From Streptomyces sp. A 4/2 (GTDB lineage Bacteria; Actinomycetota; Actinomycetes; Streptomycetales; Streptomycetaceae): a DNA stretch of 64,000 nt. The notes under the pieces are model-generated. The model was not told where the DNA came from and ran no database searches. It saw nothing but the letters and a program-made list of their open reading frames with translations. The stretch lies in the NCBI RefSeq assembly GCF_940670765.1, contig NZ_CALNVW010000031.1:1-64000 (forward strand), read 5' to 3'. Below are positions 27,929-37,222 of this stretch, piece by piece; position 1 is the first letter of the stretch, and each line of letters starts with the position of its first letter. The position numbers and the translations under genes were made by a program.

Positions 27929-29118
27929 TGCGAAGCAACGGCAGGAACAGCGGAAGCGGCAACCGGGACAACCGGGGTGCGGGCGGAAAGCCGCCCCGTC
28001 CGAAGGCCGGGGGTGCCGGCGGAGCGCGCGGCGACAAGCAGGAGGAGCGTCCGCGCCGGCCCCGTCCCGAGGAGCGCCGTTACGACGTCGGCACGAGTTC
28101 CTCCGACGAGCAGGGCCGCAGGCCCAGCGGTGGCGGCGGCCGGGCCGGTGGCGGCGGCGGTCGCGGTCCGTCCGCGGCCGGTGGCAAGACGTCCGGCAGC
28201 CGGGGGGCCGCCGCGCGCGGTGGTGCCAAGGGCGGACCGAAGAAGAGCCCGACGAGCGGGGCGGCCCCGCGCCGCGGCCCGCACGGCCAGCGCGAGCCCT
28301 CCCGTCCGCGTGAGCTCGACGCCAAGATCGAGGAGCGCAACCGGGAACGGCACAACAAGCCGCAGGTGAAGACCCCCAAGACCTTCCCCGGCGCCGAGGA
28401 GGAGGGCGAGCGCCTGCAGAAGGTACTGGCCAGGGCCGGAATGGGCTCGCGGCGTGCCTGCGAGGAGCTGATCGACCAGGCCAGGGTCGAGATCAACGGC
28501 GAGATCGTGATGGAGCAGGGCCGGCGGGTCCTGCCGAAGGACGAGATCAAGGTGGACGGCCTGACGGTCGCCACCCAGTCGTACCTCTTCTTCGCGCTGA
28601 ACAAGCCGGCCGGTGTCGTCTCCTCGATGGAGGACCCGGACGGCCGCCAGAACCTGGGTGACTACGTGAACAACCGCGAGACGCGGCTGTTCCACGTGGG
28701 CCGTCTCGACACGGAGACCGAGGGCATCATCCTGCTCACCAACCACGGCGAGCTGGCCCACCGGCTGACCCACCCCCGGTACGGCGTCAAGAAGACCTAC
28801 CTCGCCGCGATCCAGGGCCCCCTGCCGCGCGACCTCGGCAAGCGCCTCAAGGACGGCATCGAGCTGGAGGACGGGTACGCCCGCGCCGACCACTTCCGGG
28901 TCGTCGAGAACACCGGCAAGAACTACCTGGTCGAGGTGACCCTCCACGAGGGCCGCAAGCACATCGTCCGCCGCATGCTGGCCGAGGCCGGGTTCCCGGT
29001 CGAGAAGCTCGTACGGGTCAGCTTCGGTCCGATCCCGCTGGGCGACCAGAAGTCCGGCTGGCTGCGCCGCCTCACCAACACGGAGGTCGGCATGCTGATG
29101 AAGGAAGTCGGCCTCTAG
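27928..29118 (+). CDS. rRNA pseudouridine synthase, RsuA/RluB family
   Basis: This 396-residue enzyme has a low-complexity Arg/Gly/Lys-rich N-terminus of about 150 residues, an S4 domain (ERLQKVLARAGMGSRRACEE), and a catalytic domain with the active-site Asp in HVGRLDTETEG. It probably modifies 23S rRNA in the manner of RluB. The ATG at 27928 is preferred to the TTG one codon before it. The scpAB-pseudouridine synthase order is conserved in actinobacteria (Rv1709-Rv1711). Confidence 0.93.
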   Translation: MRSNGRNSGSGNRDNRGAGGKPPRPKAGGAGGARGDKQEERPRRPRPEERRYDVGTSSSDEQGRRPSGGGGRAGGGGGRGPSAAGGKTSGSRGAAARGGAKGGPKKSPTSGAAPRRGPHGQREPSRPRELDAKIEERNRERHNKPQVKTPKTFPGAEEEGERLQKVLARAGMGSRRACEELIDQARVEINGEIVMEQGRRVLPKDEIKVDGLTVATQSYLFFALNKPAGVVSSMEDPDGRQNLGDYVNNRETRLFHVGRLDTETEGIILLTNHGELAHRLTHPRYGVKKTYLAAIQGPLPRDLGKRLKDGIELEDGYARADHFRVVENTGKNYLVEVTLHEGRKHIVRRMLAEAGFPVEKLVRVSFGPIPLGDQKSGWLRRLTNTEVGMLMKEVGL

Positions 29119-29158
29119 GCCCGTCAGGCACTGCTGCCGTAGTCGTATCCGGCAACGG

Positions 29159-29194
29159 AGAACCCGGTCCCCGCTCTTGCGGGGGCCGGGTTCT
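29159..29194 (+). terminator. Hairpin terminator after the parA-scpAB-rluB cluster
   Basis: A 16-bp stem (29159-29174 with 29179-29194, one G-T wobble) with loop TCTT is followed by a T-rich TGCTTGTCG. It ends the segregation cluster. Confidence 0.88.
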
Positions 29195-29341
29195 TGCTTG
29201 TCGTGCCGCACCTTCCCCCTTTATAGTCAGAGTGACGATTAAGGGAGGCCGGTCCGGAGGTGCGGGCATGGGTCCGTACGCCTGCCACCGCTCCGCACCC
29301 GCCGCCACCCACTGCTGCCGCGTCCGGAAGGACGGTCCGAC

Positions 29342-30367
29342 ATGAGCCGTACGAGCACTGCTACCGAACGGGCCGCGACCGGCTCCCTGACAGGTCTCGC
29401 GCTCGGGGACGCGCTCGGCTTCCCGACCGAGTTCAACGACGTACCCGCGATCCTCGCCAAGTGCGGGCCGTGGCGCGAGATGGAGCTGCCCCGGCCCGCG
29501 TTCGTCACCGACGACACCCAGATGACGCTCGCGCTCGGGCGCGGGCTGCGGAAGGCGATGGACGGTGGGCCGCTGACCGCGGCGCGGATGGCTCCGCCGG
29601 TACGCGAGGAGTTCGTGGCCTGGTACCACTCGCCGGAGAACAACCGGGCACCCGGCAACACGTGCCTGACGGCCTGCGAGTTGCTGGACAGCGACCTGCC
29701 CTGGCAGCAGGCGAGCCGGATCGGCTCCAAGGGATGCGGGGCCAACATGCGGGTCGCGCCGATCGGCCTCGTACCCGGGCTGAGCGCGGAAGAGCGCGCG
29801 GGCGCCGCCCAGTTGCAGTCCGCGCTCACCCACGGCCACCCGACGGCGCTGGCCGCGAGCGATCTGACGGCGCGTGCCGTGTTCCTGCTGGCCCGGGGCG
29901 CCGAGCCGACGGGCCTGGTGGGGCAGCTGCGTTCGTACGCCATCGAGAACCGCACCCGCTACCACGAGCAGTGGCTCGGTGACCTGTGGACCTACGCCAC
30001 TGTGGACGCGACCCCCGAACGCTTCATGGCGCGCGGCTGGGACGACTGCCTGGCCGCCCTCGACCGGCTCGTCGACGCCCTCAGGACGCCCTCGCCGGAG
30101 ACGGACCCCTGCCTGGCCACGGGCGAGGGCTGGATCGCGGAGGAAGCCCTCGCCACCGGGCTGCTCTGCTTCCTGCTCTTCCCCGACGAGCCGGTCCTCG
30201 CACTGCGGCGGGCCGCCTGCACCGCGGGCGACTCGGACTCGATCGCCTGTCTGGCGGGAGCCTTCGCCGGAGCCCACCTGGGTCCGGACGCGTGGCCCGC
30301 GGAATGGGCGGAGCGGATCGAGTACCGGAGCGAGCTGCTGGCGCTGGGCGCGCTCTGGGACGCCTGA
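29342..30367 (+). CDS. ADP-ribosylglycohydrolase family protein
   Basis: This 341-residue protein of the DraG/ARH fold has the metal-binding motif TDDTQMTLALG near residue 60 and the C-terminal GDSDSIACLAGA; both Mg sites look intact. Such enzymes remove ADP-ribose from proteins or nucleic acids. The start region SLTGLALGDALGFPTEF is typical. It stands alone, convergent with a nucleotidyltransferase gene. The target is unknown. Confidence 0.9.
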   Translation: MSRTSTATERAATGSLTGLALGDALGFPTEFNDVPAILAKCGPWREMELPRPAFVTDDTQMTLALGRGLRKAMDGGPLTAARMAPPVREEFVAWYHSPENNRAPGNTCLTACELLDSDLPWQQASRIGSKGCGANMRVAPIGLVPGLSAEERAGAAQLQSALTHGHPTALAASDLTARAVFLLARGAEPTGLVGQLRSYAIENRTRYHEQWLGDLWTYATVDATPERFMARGWDDCLAALDRLVDALRTPSPETDPCLATGEGWIAEEALATGLLCFLLFPDEPVLALRRAACTAGDSDSIACLAGAFAGAHLGPDAWPAEWAERIEYRSELLALGALWDA

Positions 30368-30394
30368 ACAGAGGCGCGGTGGCGGCGGGCCCCG

Positions 30395-31132
30395 TCAGGC
30401 GGGACCGGTACGCCCCGTACCCGCGAGGCCGTCGTACGGACCCGGCCGGAGCGCTGACCGCTGGCGGGCCCGGAACAGGAAGTCCTCGACCCGCGCCCGG
30501 TCCGGTTCCGGCGGCAGCGGGGTGTGCGCGGCGGCCTCGTCGCACTCGGCGGCGAGCCGGGTCATGCGCCGCTCGATCTCCGGCCACGCCACCTCGCCCC
30601 GCTTCACCGCGAGCAGCGGCTCCCGCGCGTCACCCACGTCGATCACCAGCTCGCCGGTGCGCAGCAGATCACGGCAGGACGCCATGAGGCGGAGCAGGTG
30701 CATGGCGTGCTTTCCGCGCGGGGCGCCGAGCTGCCGTACATCGGCGTCCAGCTTCCTGCGCTGTCCCAGCGCGTACCGGGTGAAGGTGGTGTGGGCGCCG
30801 CGGGAGAGGAACGCACCGCGCAGCGCCAGCAGTTCGCGGCCCGTGGCGTCGGCCTGCTCCACGAGCGGGGAGTGCAGACACTCCAGGGCATTGGGGTCGG
30901 CGCGCAGGGCCAGCTCGCAGAAGCGCTCCAGTTCCCAGGAGAACTGTTCGTCCGCGGGACCTTCCACATGCGTCGGAGGCTTGTCGAAGCCCCAGAACAG
31001 CGGGGTCGGCGCGAGGAAGACACCGCGCCGGTCCGTATCGCTGGCGTCGGTGGCCAGACCGAAGGCGCGCGAGCCCATCACACAGGCGTAGACGGTGTGG
31101 TCGCGCACCAGCGCCTCGGGGGTCAGCTGCAT
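30395..31132 (-). CDS. Nucleotidyltransferase-superfamily protein
   Basis: This 245-residue protein has the Pol-beta-type nucleotidyltransferase motif GSRAFGLATDASDTDRRG (GS followed by DxD), then PPTHVEG and a helical C-terminal part. It resembles the DNA polymerase beta superfamily proteins of unknown substrate found alone in many bacteria and phages. The protein starts at the ATG at 31132. No obvious ribosome-binding site is present. It is divergent from aroH. Confidence 0.8.
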   Translation of the reverse strand: MQLTPEALVRDHTVYACVMGSRAFGLATDASDTDRRGVFLAPTPLFWGFDKPPTHVEGPADEQFSWELERFCELALRADPNALECLHSPLVEQADATGRELLALRGAFLSRGAHTTFTRYALGQRRKLDADVRQLGAPRGKHAMHLLRLMASCRDLLRTGELVIDVGDAREPLLAVKRGEVAWPEIERRMTRLAAECDEAAAHTPLPPEPDRARVEDFLFRARQRSALRPGPYDGLAGTGRTGPA

Positions 31133-31284
31133 GCGCGAGAGAGTACGCCGGACGACCCGGCCGCCCAGGATCTTTTCGGCCGGGCGTCCCGCGTCTCGGT
31201 GGACGGGCGCGGAAGCCGGGTCCGGTACGGCTGACTACTCTGAACGGAGCGGGCGGAGCAGAGGCACGGAGCAAGGAGCACGAC

Positions 31285-31647
31285 GTGGCAGTACGAGCGG
31301 TCCGGGGCGCGGTCCAGCTGGAGCGGGACGAGGCCGGGCATCTGGAGGAGCAGGTCGGCGCGCTGCTCACAGCAGTTCTGGAGCGCAACGGCCTCACCGC
31401 CGACGACCTGATCAGTATCTGGTTCACGGCCACTCCCGATCTGCACAGCGCCTTCCCGGCAGCGGCGGCGCGCGGACTCGGCATCGTCGACGTCCCGCTG
31501 ATCTGTGCCCAGGAACTGGACATCGCCGGAGCCATGCCGCGCGTCGTACGGATACTCGCGCACATCGAGAGCGACCTGCCGAGGACCGGGATCAGCCACG
31601 TCTACCTCGGCGCCGCCGGGGCCCTGCGCAAGGACATCGCCCAGTGA
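31285..31647 (+). CDS. aroH: Chorismate mutase, AroH class
   Basis: This 120-residue protein is a monofunctional AroH-type chorismate mutase, converting chorismate to prephenate. The start VRAVRGAVQLERDEAGHL and the core ISIWFTATPDLHSAFPA and VPLICAQELDIAGAMPR are characteristic. The GTG start follows AAGGAG at good spacing. It overlaps tyrA by 4 bp, so mutase and dehydrogenase are coupled for tyrosine synthesis. Confidence 0.94.
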   Translation: MAVRAVRGAVQLERDEAGHLEEQVGALLTAVLERNGLTADDLISIWFTATPDLHSAFPAAAARGLGIVDVPLICAQELDIAGAMPRVVRILAHIESDLPRTGISHVYLGAAGALRKDIAQ

Positions 31648-32729
31648 GAACCGCCCTTGTCATCGGAACCGGCCTGGTCGGCACCTCCGCGGCGCTCGCC
31701 CTGGCCGGACGGGGTGTCACCGTCCACCTCGCCGACCACGACGCGGGCCAGGCCCGGACGGCGGCGGCGCTCGGCGCGGGCACGGACGACCCGCTCGAAG
31801 GACGGGCCGACCTCGCGATCATCGCCGTACCGCCCGCACATGTGGCGAGCACGCTGGCCGACGCGATGCGTGGCGGCGTCGCCCGCGCCTACCTCGACGT
31901 GGCCAGCGTCAAGGGCGGGCCGCGCCGCGAGCTGGAGGCCATGGGCTGCGACCTGGCCGCGTACATCGGTACGCACCCGATGGCCGGCAAGGAGCGTTCG
32001 GGCCCGCTGGCCGCGACGGGGGACCTCTTCGAGGGGCGCCCCTGGGTGCTGACCCCGACCCGGGACACCGAGACCGAGGTGCTCAACCTGGCGCTGGAGC
32101 TCGTGGCGCTCTGCCGGGCGGTGCCGGTGGTGATGGACGCCGACGCGCACGACCGGGCCGTGGCGCTCGTCTCGCACACCCCGCAGCTGATCTCGTCCAT
32201 GGTCGCGGCCCGGTTGCGGGACGCCGACGAGACGGCCGTACGCCTGTGCGGCCAGGGCATCAGGGACGTCACCAGGATCGCCGCCTCCGACCCGCGGATG
32301 TGGATCGAGATCCTCTCGGCCAACCCCGGGCCGGTGGCGGACGTCCTGACCGGGATCGCCGACGACCTCGACGAGACGGTCCGGGCCCTGCGGGCGCTCC
32401 AGTCCGCCGACGAGGAGAAACGGCACACCGGCGCGGCGGGCATCGAGGACGTACTGAAGCGCGGCAATGCCGGACGGGTGCGGGTACCCGGAAAGCACGG
32501 GGCCGCACCGGCCTCGTACGAGATCGTGGCCGTCCTCATCAGCGACCAGCCGGGCGAACTGGCCCGGATCTTCGCGGACGCCGGCCGGGCGGGGGTCAAC
32601 ATCGAGGACGTACGGATCGAGCACGCGACGGGGCAGCAGGCCGGCCTGGTGCAGCTCATGGTGGAGCCGAGCGCGGCGCCCGCGCTGGCGGCGTCGCTGC
32701 GCGAGCGGGGCTGGTCGCTGCGCCAGTAG
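31644..32729 (+). CDS. tyrA: Prephenate dehydrogenase with C-terminal ACT domain
   Basis: This 361-residue enzyme oxidises prephenate to 4-hydroxyphenylpyruvate. It has a Rossmann N-terminus (ALVIGTGLVGTSAALALAG), the substrate-binding GTHPMAGKERSG motif, and an ACT domain at residues about 291-361 likely sensing tyrosine. The GTG start overlaps the aroH stop (GTGA). Confidence 0.94.
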   Translation: MRTALVIGTGLVGTSAALALAGRGVTVHLADHDAGQARTAAALGAGTDDPLEGRADLAIIAVPPAHVASTLADAMRGGVARAYLDVASVKGGPRRELEAMGCDLAAYIGTHPMAGKERSGPLAATGDLFEGRPWVLTPTRDTETEVLNLALELVALCRAVPVVMDADAHDRAVALVSHTPQLISSMVAARLRDADETAVRLCGQGIRDVTRIAASDPRMWIEILSANPGPVADVLTGIADDLDETVRALRALQSADEEKRHTGAAGIEDVLKRGNAGRVRVPGKHGAAPASYEIVAVLISDQPGELARIFADAGRAGVNIEDVRIEHATGQQAGLVQLMVEPSAAPALAASLRERGWSLRQ

Positions 32730-32856
32730 CGGACCGGGCGCGGGGCGGGCTCCGGGCGGACGGCGTAACAGGGTGGTCGGCCCAGCCAGTAACCTTGTCC
32801 GGGGCGCACCGGCGTCCCGTACATACGCCCCGTGAAGCAGGAAGGTGCCCGCCACC

Positions 32857-33561
32857 GTGGAAACCGCCGCCAGGACCGCACCGGCAGCAGTGATTGTCGC
32901 CATCGACGGCCCCTCCGGCACGGGCAAGTCCAGCACGTCGAAGGCGGTCGCGGCCAAGCTCGGCCTGAGCTACCTGGACACCGGCGCCCAGTACCGGGCG
33001 ATCACCTGGTGGATGATCAGCAACGGTGTCGACGTCCAGGACGCCGTGGCCGTGGCGACCGCGTCGGCCAAGCCCGCGATCGTCTCGGGCACCGACCCGT
33101 CGGCCCCGACCATCACGGTCGACGGCGCGGACGCCTCGGGTCCGATCCGTACGCAGGAGGTCACCGCCAAGGTCAGCGCGGTCAGCGCGGTCCCCGAGGT
33201 GCGGACCCGGATCACCGAACTGCAGCGGGCCATCGCCGCCTCGGCCGGCCGGGGGATCGTGGTCGAGGGCCGTGACATAGGGACCACGGTCCTGCCGGAC
33301 GCCGACCTGAAGGTCTTCCTGACCGCCTCTCCGGAGGCCCGTGCCGCCCGCCGCAGCGGGGAGCTCAAGGGCAAGGAGGCCACCGACCTGGCCGCCACCA
33401 AGGACGCCCTGATCAAGCGGGACACGGCCGACTCCAGCCGTAAGACCTCGCCGCTGGCCAAGGCGGACGACGCGGTCGAGGTGGACACCACCGAGCTGAC
33501 CCTTCAGCAGGTCATCGAGTGCGTCGTCACCCTCATCGAGGAGAAGCAGGCCGCCAAGTGA
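32857..33561 (+). CDS. cmk: Cytidylate kinase
   Basis: This 234-residue kinase phosphorylates CMP/dCMP. It has P-loop DGPSGTGKSST, the LDTGAQYRAITW CMP-binding segment, and VVEGRDIGTTVLPDADLK. The start is taken as the GTG at 32857 (VETAART), matching homologues; a GTG four codons earlier at 32845 is possible but sits too close to the GGAAGG. It overlaps plsC by 4 bp. The cmk-plsC-der order is conserved (cmk and der also adjacent in mycobacteria). Confidence 0.94.
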   Translation: METAARTAPAAVIVAIDGPSGTGKSSTSKAVAAKLGLSYLDTGAQYRAITWWMISNGVDVQDAVAVATASAKPAIVSGTDPSAPTITVDGADASGPIRTQEVTAKVSAVSAVPEVRTRITELQRAIAASAGRGIVVEGRDIGTTVLPDADLKVFLTASPEARAARRSGELKGKEATDLAATKDALIKRDTADSSRKTSPLAKADDAVEVDTTELTLQQVIECVVTLIEEKQAAK

Positions 33562-34202
33562 CGGCACCCGCGCCCCGAGGTGCCGCGGTCGGCAGGGGCA
33601 TCGGCATCGGCCTGATGTACGGGCTGTGGAAGCCCCGCGTCCTCGGCGCCTGGCGGGTCCCCGCGAGCGGCCCGGTCGTCCTGGCCGTGAACCACTCGCA
33701 CAACATCGACGGGCCCATGCTGATGGGGACCGCGCCCCGGCCGGTGCACTTCCTGATCAAGAAGGAGGCGTTCGTCGGCCCCCTCGATCCGTTCCTGCGC
33801 GGGATCGGGCAGCTGAAGGTCGACCGTTCGACCGCCGACAGGGCAGCCGTCACGGACGCCCTGGGGGTGCTCGCCGACGGGGGAGTCCTCGGGATATTCC
33901 CCGAGGGCACCAGGGGCGAGGGTGACTTCGCCTCGCTGCGCTCCGGGCTCGCGTACTTCGCGGTGCGCTCCGGGGCACCCATCGTGCCGGTCGCCGTGCT
34001 CGGGAGTACCGAGCGCCGCGGGCGGCTGGTGCCGGCCCTGCCGCCGCTGCGCAGCCGGGTCGATGTGGTGTTCGGCGACGCCTTCGAGGCAGGCGACGGG
34101 AGCGGACGGCGCACGCGCAAGGCGCTGGACGAGGCCACCGTGAGGATCCAGGAGCGGCTGACCGCCCACCTGGAAAGTGCCAGGCGTCTCACCGGGCGCT
34201 GA
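33558..34202 (+). CDS. plsC: 1-acyl-sn-glycerol-3-phosphate acyltransferase (PlsC family)
   Basis: This 214-residue acyltransferase has the catalytic NHSHNID (Hx4D) motif near residue 45, the FPEGTRGEGD substrate motif, and the following VPVAVLGS. It makes phosphatidic acid from lysophosphatidate or acts on a related acceptor. The GTG start lies in the cmk stop (GTGA). Soluble except for one possible N-terminal amphipathic segment. Confidence 0.9.
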   Translation: MTAPAPRGAAVGRGIGIGLMYGLWKPRVLGAWRVPASGPVVLAVNHSHNIDGPMLMGTAPRPVHFLIKKEAFVGPLDPFLRGIGQLKVDRSTADRAAVTDALGVLADGGVLGIFPEGTRGEGDFASLRSGLAYFAVRSGAPIVPVAVLGSTERRGRLVPALPPLRSRVDVVFGDAFEAGDGSGRRTRKALDEATVRIQERLTAHLESARRLTGR

Positions 34203-34269
34203 GCGAGACTTGAGTAGTGGACCGCGCAACCGCGGTCCATCGATGACGTAACACAGAGGAACGGACTTC

Positions 34270-35718
34270 ATGAACGACCAGCACGACCACGGAGCACTCG
34301 GCGATGCCGAGTACGCGGAGTTCATGGAGCTCGCCGCGGAAGAGGGCTTCGATGTCGAAGACGTCGAGAACGCCCTTGATGAGGCCTCGCACGGCCCGCT
34401 GCCCGTCCTCGCCGTCGTCGGCCGACCGAATGTCGGCAAGTCGACCCTGGTGAACCGCATCATCGGACGCCGTGAGGCCGTCGTCCAGGACAAGCCGGGC
34501 GTCACCCGCGACCGCGTGAGTTACGAGGCGGAGTGGGCGGGCCGCCGGTTCAAGGTCGTCGACACCGGCGGCTGGGAGCAGGACGTCCTGGGCCTCGACG
34601 CCTCGGTCGCCGCGCAGGCCGAGTACGCGATCGAGACCGCCGACGCGGTCGTCTTCGTCGTCGACTCGACGGTCGGCGCGACCGACACCGACGAGGCCGT
34701 CGTCAAGCTGCTGCGCCGGGCGGGCAAGCCCGTCGTGCTCTGCGCCAACAAGGTCGACGGCCAGAGCGGCGAGGCGGACGCCAGCACGCTCTGGTCGCTC
34801 GGCCTCGGCCAGCCGCACCCCGTCTCCTCGCTGCACGGCCGCGGCACCGGCGACATGCTCGACGCCGTCCTCGAAGCGCTCCCCGAGGCCCCGGCCCAGA
34901 CCTTCGGCACCAAGGTCGGCGGTCCGCGCCGGATCGCGCTCATCGGCCGTCCGAACGTCGGCAAGTCCTCGCTGCTCAACAAGGTCGCGAAAGAGGACCG
35001 TGTGGTCGTCAACGCGATGGCCGGCACCACCCGCGACCCGGTCGACGAGCTGATCGAGCTCGGCGGAGTCGTCTGGAAGTTCATCGACACGGCCGGTATC
35101 CGCCGCCGGGTGCACCTCCAGGAAGGCGCGGACTACTACGCCTCGCTGCGCACCGCCGCCGCCCTGGAGAAGGCCGAGGTCGCCGTCGTACTGATCGACT
35201 CGACCGAGTCCATCAGCGTCCAGGACCAGCGCATCGTGACGATGGCCGTGGAGGCCGGACGCGCGCTCGTGATCGCGTACAACAAGTGGGACAACCTCGA
35301 CGAGGAGCGCCGCTACTACCTGGAGCGGGAGATCGAGACCGAGTTCGGCCAGATCGCCTGGGCGCCCCGGGTGAACGTGTCCGCGGTCACCGGCCGGCAC
35401 ATGGAGAAGCTCGTCCCGGCGATCGAGACGGCCATCGAGGGCTGGGAGACCAGGATCCCGACCGGGCGGCTCAACGCCTTCCTCGGTGAGATCGTGGCCG
35501 CCCACCCGCACCCGGTCCGCGGCGGCAAGCAGCCGCGGATCCTCTTCGGGACGCAGGCAGGGACCATGCCGCCGCGGTTCGTCCTCTTCGCGTCCGGCTT
35601 CCTGGAGGCGGGCTACCGGCGCTTCATCGAGCGCCGGCTGCGCGAGGAGTTCGGCTTCGAGGGCACGCCGATCCACATCTCGGTGCGCGTGCGCGAGAAG
35701 CGCGGCCGCAAGAAGTAG
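34270..35718 (+). CDS. der: Ribosome biogenesis GTPase Der (EngA)
   Basis: This 482-residue protein has two tandem GTPase domains: P-loops GRPNVGKSTLVNR (about residue 55) and GRPNVGKSSLLNK (about 230), G4 motifs NKVDG and NKWDN, and a C-terminal KH-like domain. It acts in 50S assembly. An acidic N-terminal extension of about 45 residues is typical of actinobacterial forms. The ATG follows AGAGGAACGG. A perfect hairpin follows the gene. Confidence 0.96.
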   Translation: MNDQHDHGALGDAEYAEFMELAAEEGFDVEDVENALDEASHGPLPVLAVVGRPNVGKSTLVNRIIGRREAVVQDKPGVTRDRVSYEAEWAGRRFKVVDTGGWEQDVLGLDASVAAQAEYAIETADAVVFVVDSTVGATDTDEAVVKLLRRAGKPVVLCANKVDGQSGEADASTLWSLGLGQPHPVSSLHGRGTGDMLDAVLEALPEAPAQTFGTKVGGPRRIALIGRPNVGKSSLLNKVAKEDRVVVNAMAGTTRDPVDELIELGGVVWKFIDTAGIRRRVHLQEGADYYASLRTAAALEKAEVAVVLIDSTESISVQDQRIVTMAVEAGRALVIAYNKWDNLDEERRYYLEREIETEFGQIAWAPRVNVSAVTGRHMEKLVPAIETAIEGWETRIPTGRLNAFLGEIVAAHPHPVRGGKQPRILFGTQAGTMPPRFVLFASGFLEAGYRRFIERRLREEFGFEGTPIHISVRVREKRGRKK

Positions 35719-35733
35719 TCAGAAGTAGCTGGT

Positions 35734-35762
35734 GCCTTTCCCGGCAGTCTGCCGGGAAAGGC
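35734..35762. terminator. Hairpin terminator after der
   Basis: A perfect 14-bp inverted repeat (35734-35747 with 35749-35762) separates der from the convergent small gene and can serve both strands. Confidence 0.85.
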
Positions 35763-35763
35763 C

Positions 35764-36075
35764 CTAGATGCCCCTGCGGGGGCCGGGCGGCAGCGCTGCC
35801 GGGAGATGGCCCCCGGTGGGCTGCCGCTGCCAGAACCCGTTGCTCTCCTGCGGCCGGTGGGCGCCGCGGCCGTTGCTGTGCAGGCCGGTGCCGAACGCGG
35901 TGAACCCGGTGTTCTCCTCGTTGTTGCGGTCACCGGGCAGCGTTCGGAAGGATCTGCGGTACTCGGCGTACAGCGCGTCGTAGATCGGCGTGGCCGAACG
36001 GTTCCTCGACGGTTCCTGCGAGGGACGCATGGCGGGGATCGGGTACGGCTGGCGGCTCGGCTCGTATGGGTGCAC
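35764..36075 (-). CDS. Small hypothetical protein
   Basis: This 103-residue hydrophilic protein is rich in Pro, Arg, Asn and Gly, with no membrane segment. The middle part (ATPIYDALYAEYRRSFRTLPGD) is the most structured-looking and probably the conserved core; the end GFWQRQ-PPGPRRGI is disordered. The start is a GTG. It follows the 36198 gene on the same strand, separated by a 17-bp hairpin. Function unknown. Confidence 0.65.
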   Translation of the reverse strand: MHPYEPSRQPYPIPAMRPSQEPSRNRSATPIYDALYAEYRRSFRTLPGDRNNEENTGFTAFGTGLHSNGRGAHRPQESNGFWQRQPTGGHLPAALPPGPRRGI

Positions 36076-36141
36076 GTAGGTGCCAACGACCGGGCGGCCT
36101 GTCGGATGCGGGCGGAACGTAAAGGTTTTTTCCGTACGAAT

Positions 36142-36187
36142 ATGTCCGTAACCCCCGAAACCGGAATCGGTCGGGGGTTACGGACAT
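36142..36187. terminator. Long perfect hairpin between two minus-strand genes
   Basis: A perfect 17-bp inverted repeat (36142-36158 with 36171-36187) with a 12-nt loop lies 11 bases past the stop of the 36198 gene. It fits a factor-independent terminator for the minus strand; the flank is A-rich, not U-rich, in the transcript. It could also protect or attenuate the mRNA of the small gene downstream. Confidence 0.7.
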
Positions 36188-36197
36188 GCAGGGCCTG

Positions 36198-36989
36198 TCA
36201 GGTGCCGGCCAGCGGGAGCGCGGCGGCCACCAGCGCGCCCCGCATCGCCGCCCTCTCCAGAGCGTCGCGCAGCAGGTCCTCGCGCCCCTGGTGACCGATC
36301 GAGCCCACCGGTGCGGCGTACACCAGCACGGTGTGCGACTTGTTGGCCGCCGTACGCCAGCCTTCGGTGACATGGAGCGGCTGGTGGGCCTGCCACCAGG
36401 AGACAGGGCCACCGCCCCCGGCGCCCGGCTGCAGGATGGCGTGCAGCTGGCCCATGGCGAGCAGTACGGACCAGCCGGGCAGCGCGCCGGGCAGCCGGTT
36501 CAGATCGCCCACGGGCTGGAACCCCTGCTCGACGAGGAGCTGGAGGAAGCCGTCCTCGGTGCCGGTGGACCCGGGGCGGACGACCGGAGCGGTCGGCTCG
36601 ACGACGAGCGCGGGCCTCAGATCGCCCTCGATCAGCACGAGACCGCTGGTGATGCCGAGCACGGCCTGCTCCGGGGCGGCCGCGACCGGCTGCTGTACCT
36701 GCGGCGCCGCGCCCTCGCCGGTGATGCTCCGCACGGCGCCCTGGAGCTGCGTCTCGGAGACCTTGACGACCTGCGAGGGGATGCAGGTGGCGTGCGCGAA
36801 GGCGAGTACGGCGGTCTCGTCGCCGACGAACAGCACGGTACTGGTGCGCTCCTGCTCGGAGTCCCCGGGGGTTCGGCAGGAGGTGCAGTCGTAGCTGCCC
36901 GGGGCGTTGTCCCCGGCGAGCAGGAGATCGGCTTCTTCGTCGCCGATCTCGGCACGTACGTCCTGGCTGACGTCGAGCATGCGCGGCAC
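36198..36989 (-). CDS. Conserved hypothetical protein with N-terminal CxxC
   Basis: This 263-residue soluble protein is of unknown function. It has an N-terminal segment with CTSC and, 36 residues later, another Cys (HATCIP), then a long strand-rich region. No transmembrane segment or signal peptide is seen. The GTG start follows AGGAG with 6-nt spacing. It is divergent from the glycosyltransferase gene. Confidence 0.7.
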   Translation of the reverse strand: MPRMLDVSQDVRAEIGDEEADLLLAGDNAPGSYDCTSCRTPGDSEQERTSTVLFVGDETAVLAFAHATCIPSQVVKVSETQLQGAVRSITGEGAAPQVQQPVAAAPEQAVLGITSGLVLIEGDLRPALVVEPTAPVVRPGSTGTEDGFLQLLVEQGFQPVGDLNRLPGALPGWSVLLAMGQLHAILQPGAGGGGPVSWWQAHQPLHVTEGWRTAANKSHTVLVYAAPVGSIGHQGREDLLRDALERAAMRGALVAAALPLAGT

Positions 36990-37222
36990 GGGTGGCTCCT
37001 CGAACTCGGTTCGTGCGCCGGGAAGTTCCCGGCCGACAAGAGAACAACGGGCGACCTGCGGCCGGGGTCACGCGTAAAAGCGAACGGAATCGAACCGGGT
37101 CCCGGACCGGCCCGGCCGGACGGCCCGTTGATCCGACCCCCGTGCTGCGCCCCCGCGATCAGCCGCCGTACAGTCCAGTCACAGAAGTGGCACAGGGGAG
37201 TACGGGGGACGACGACCGCGAC

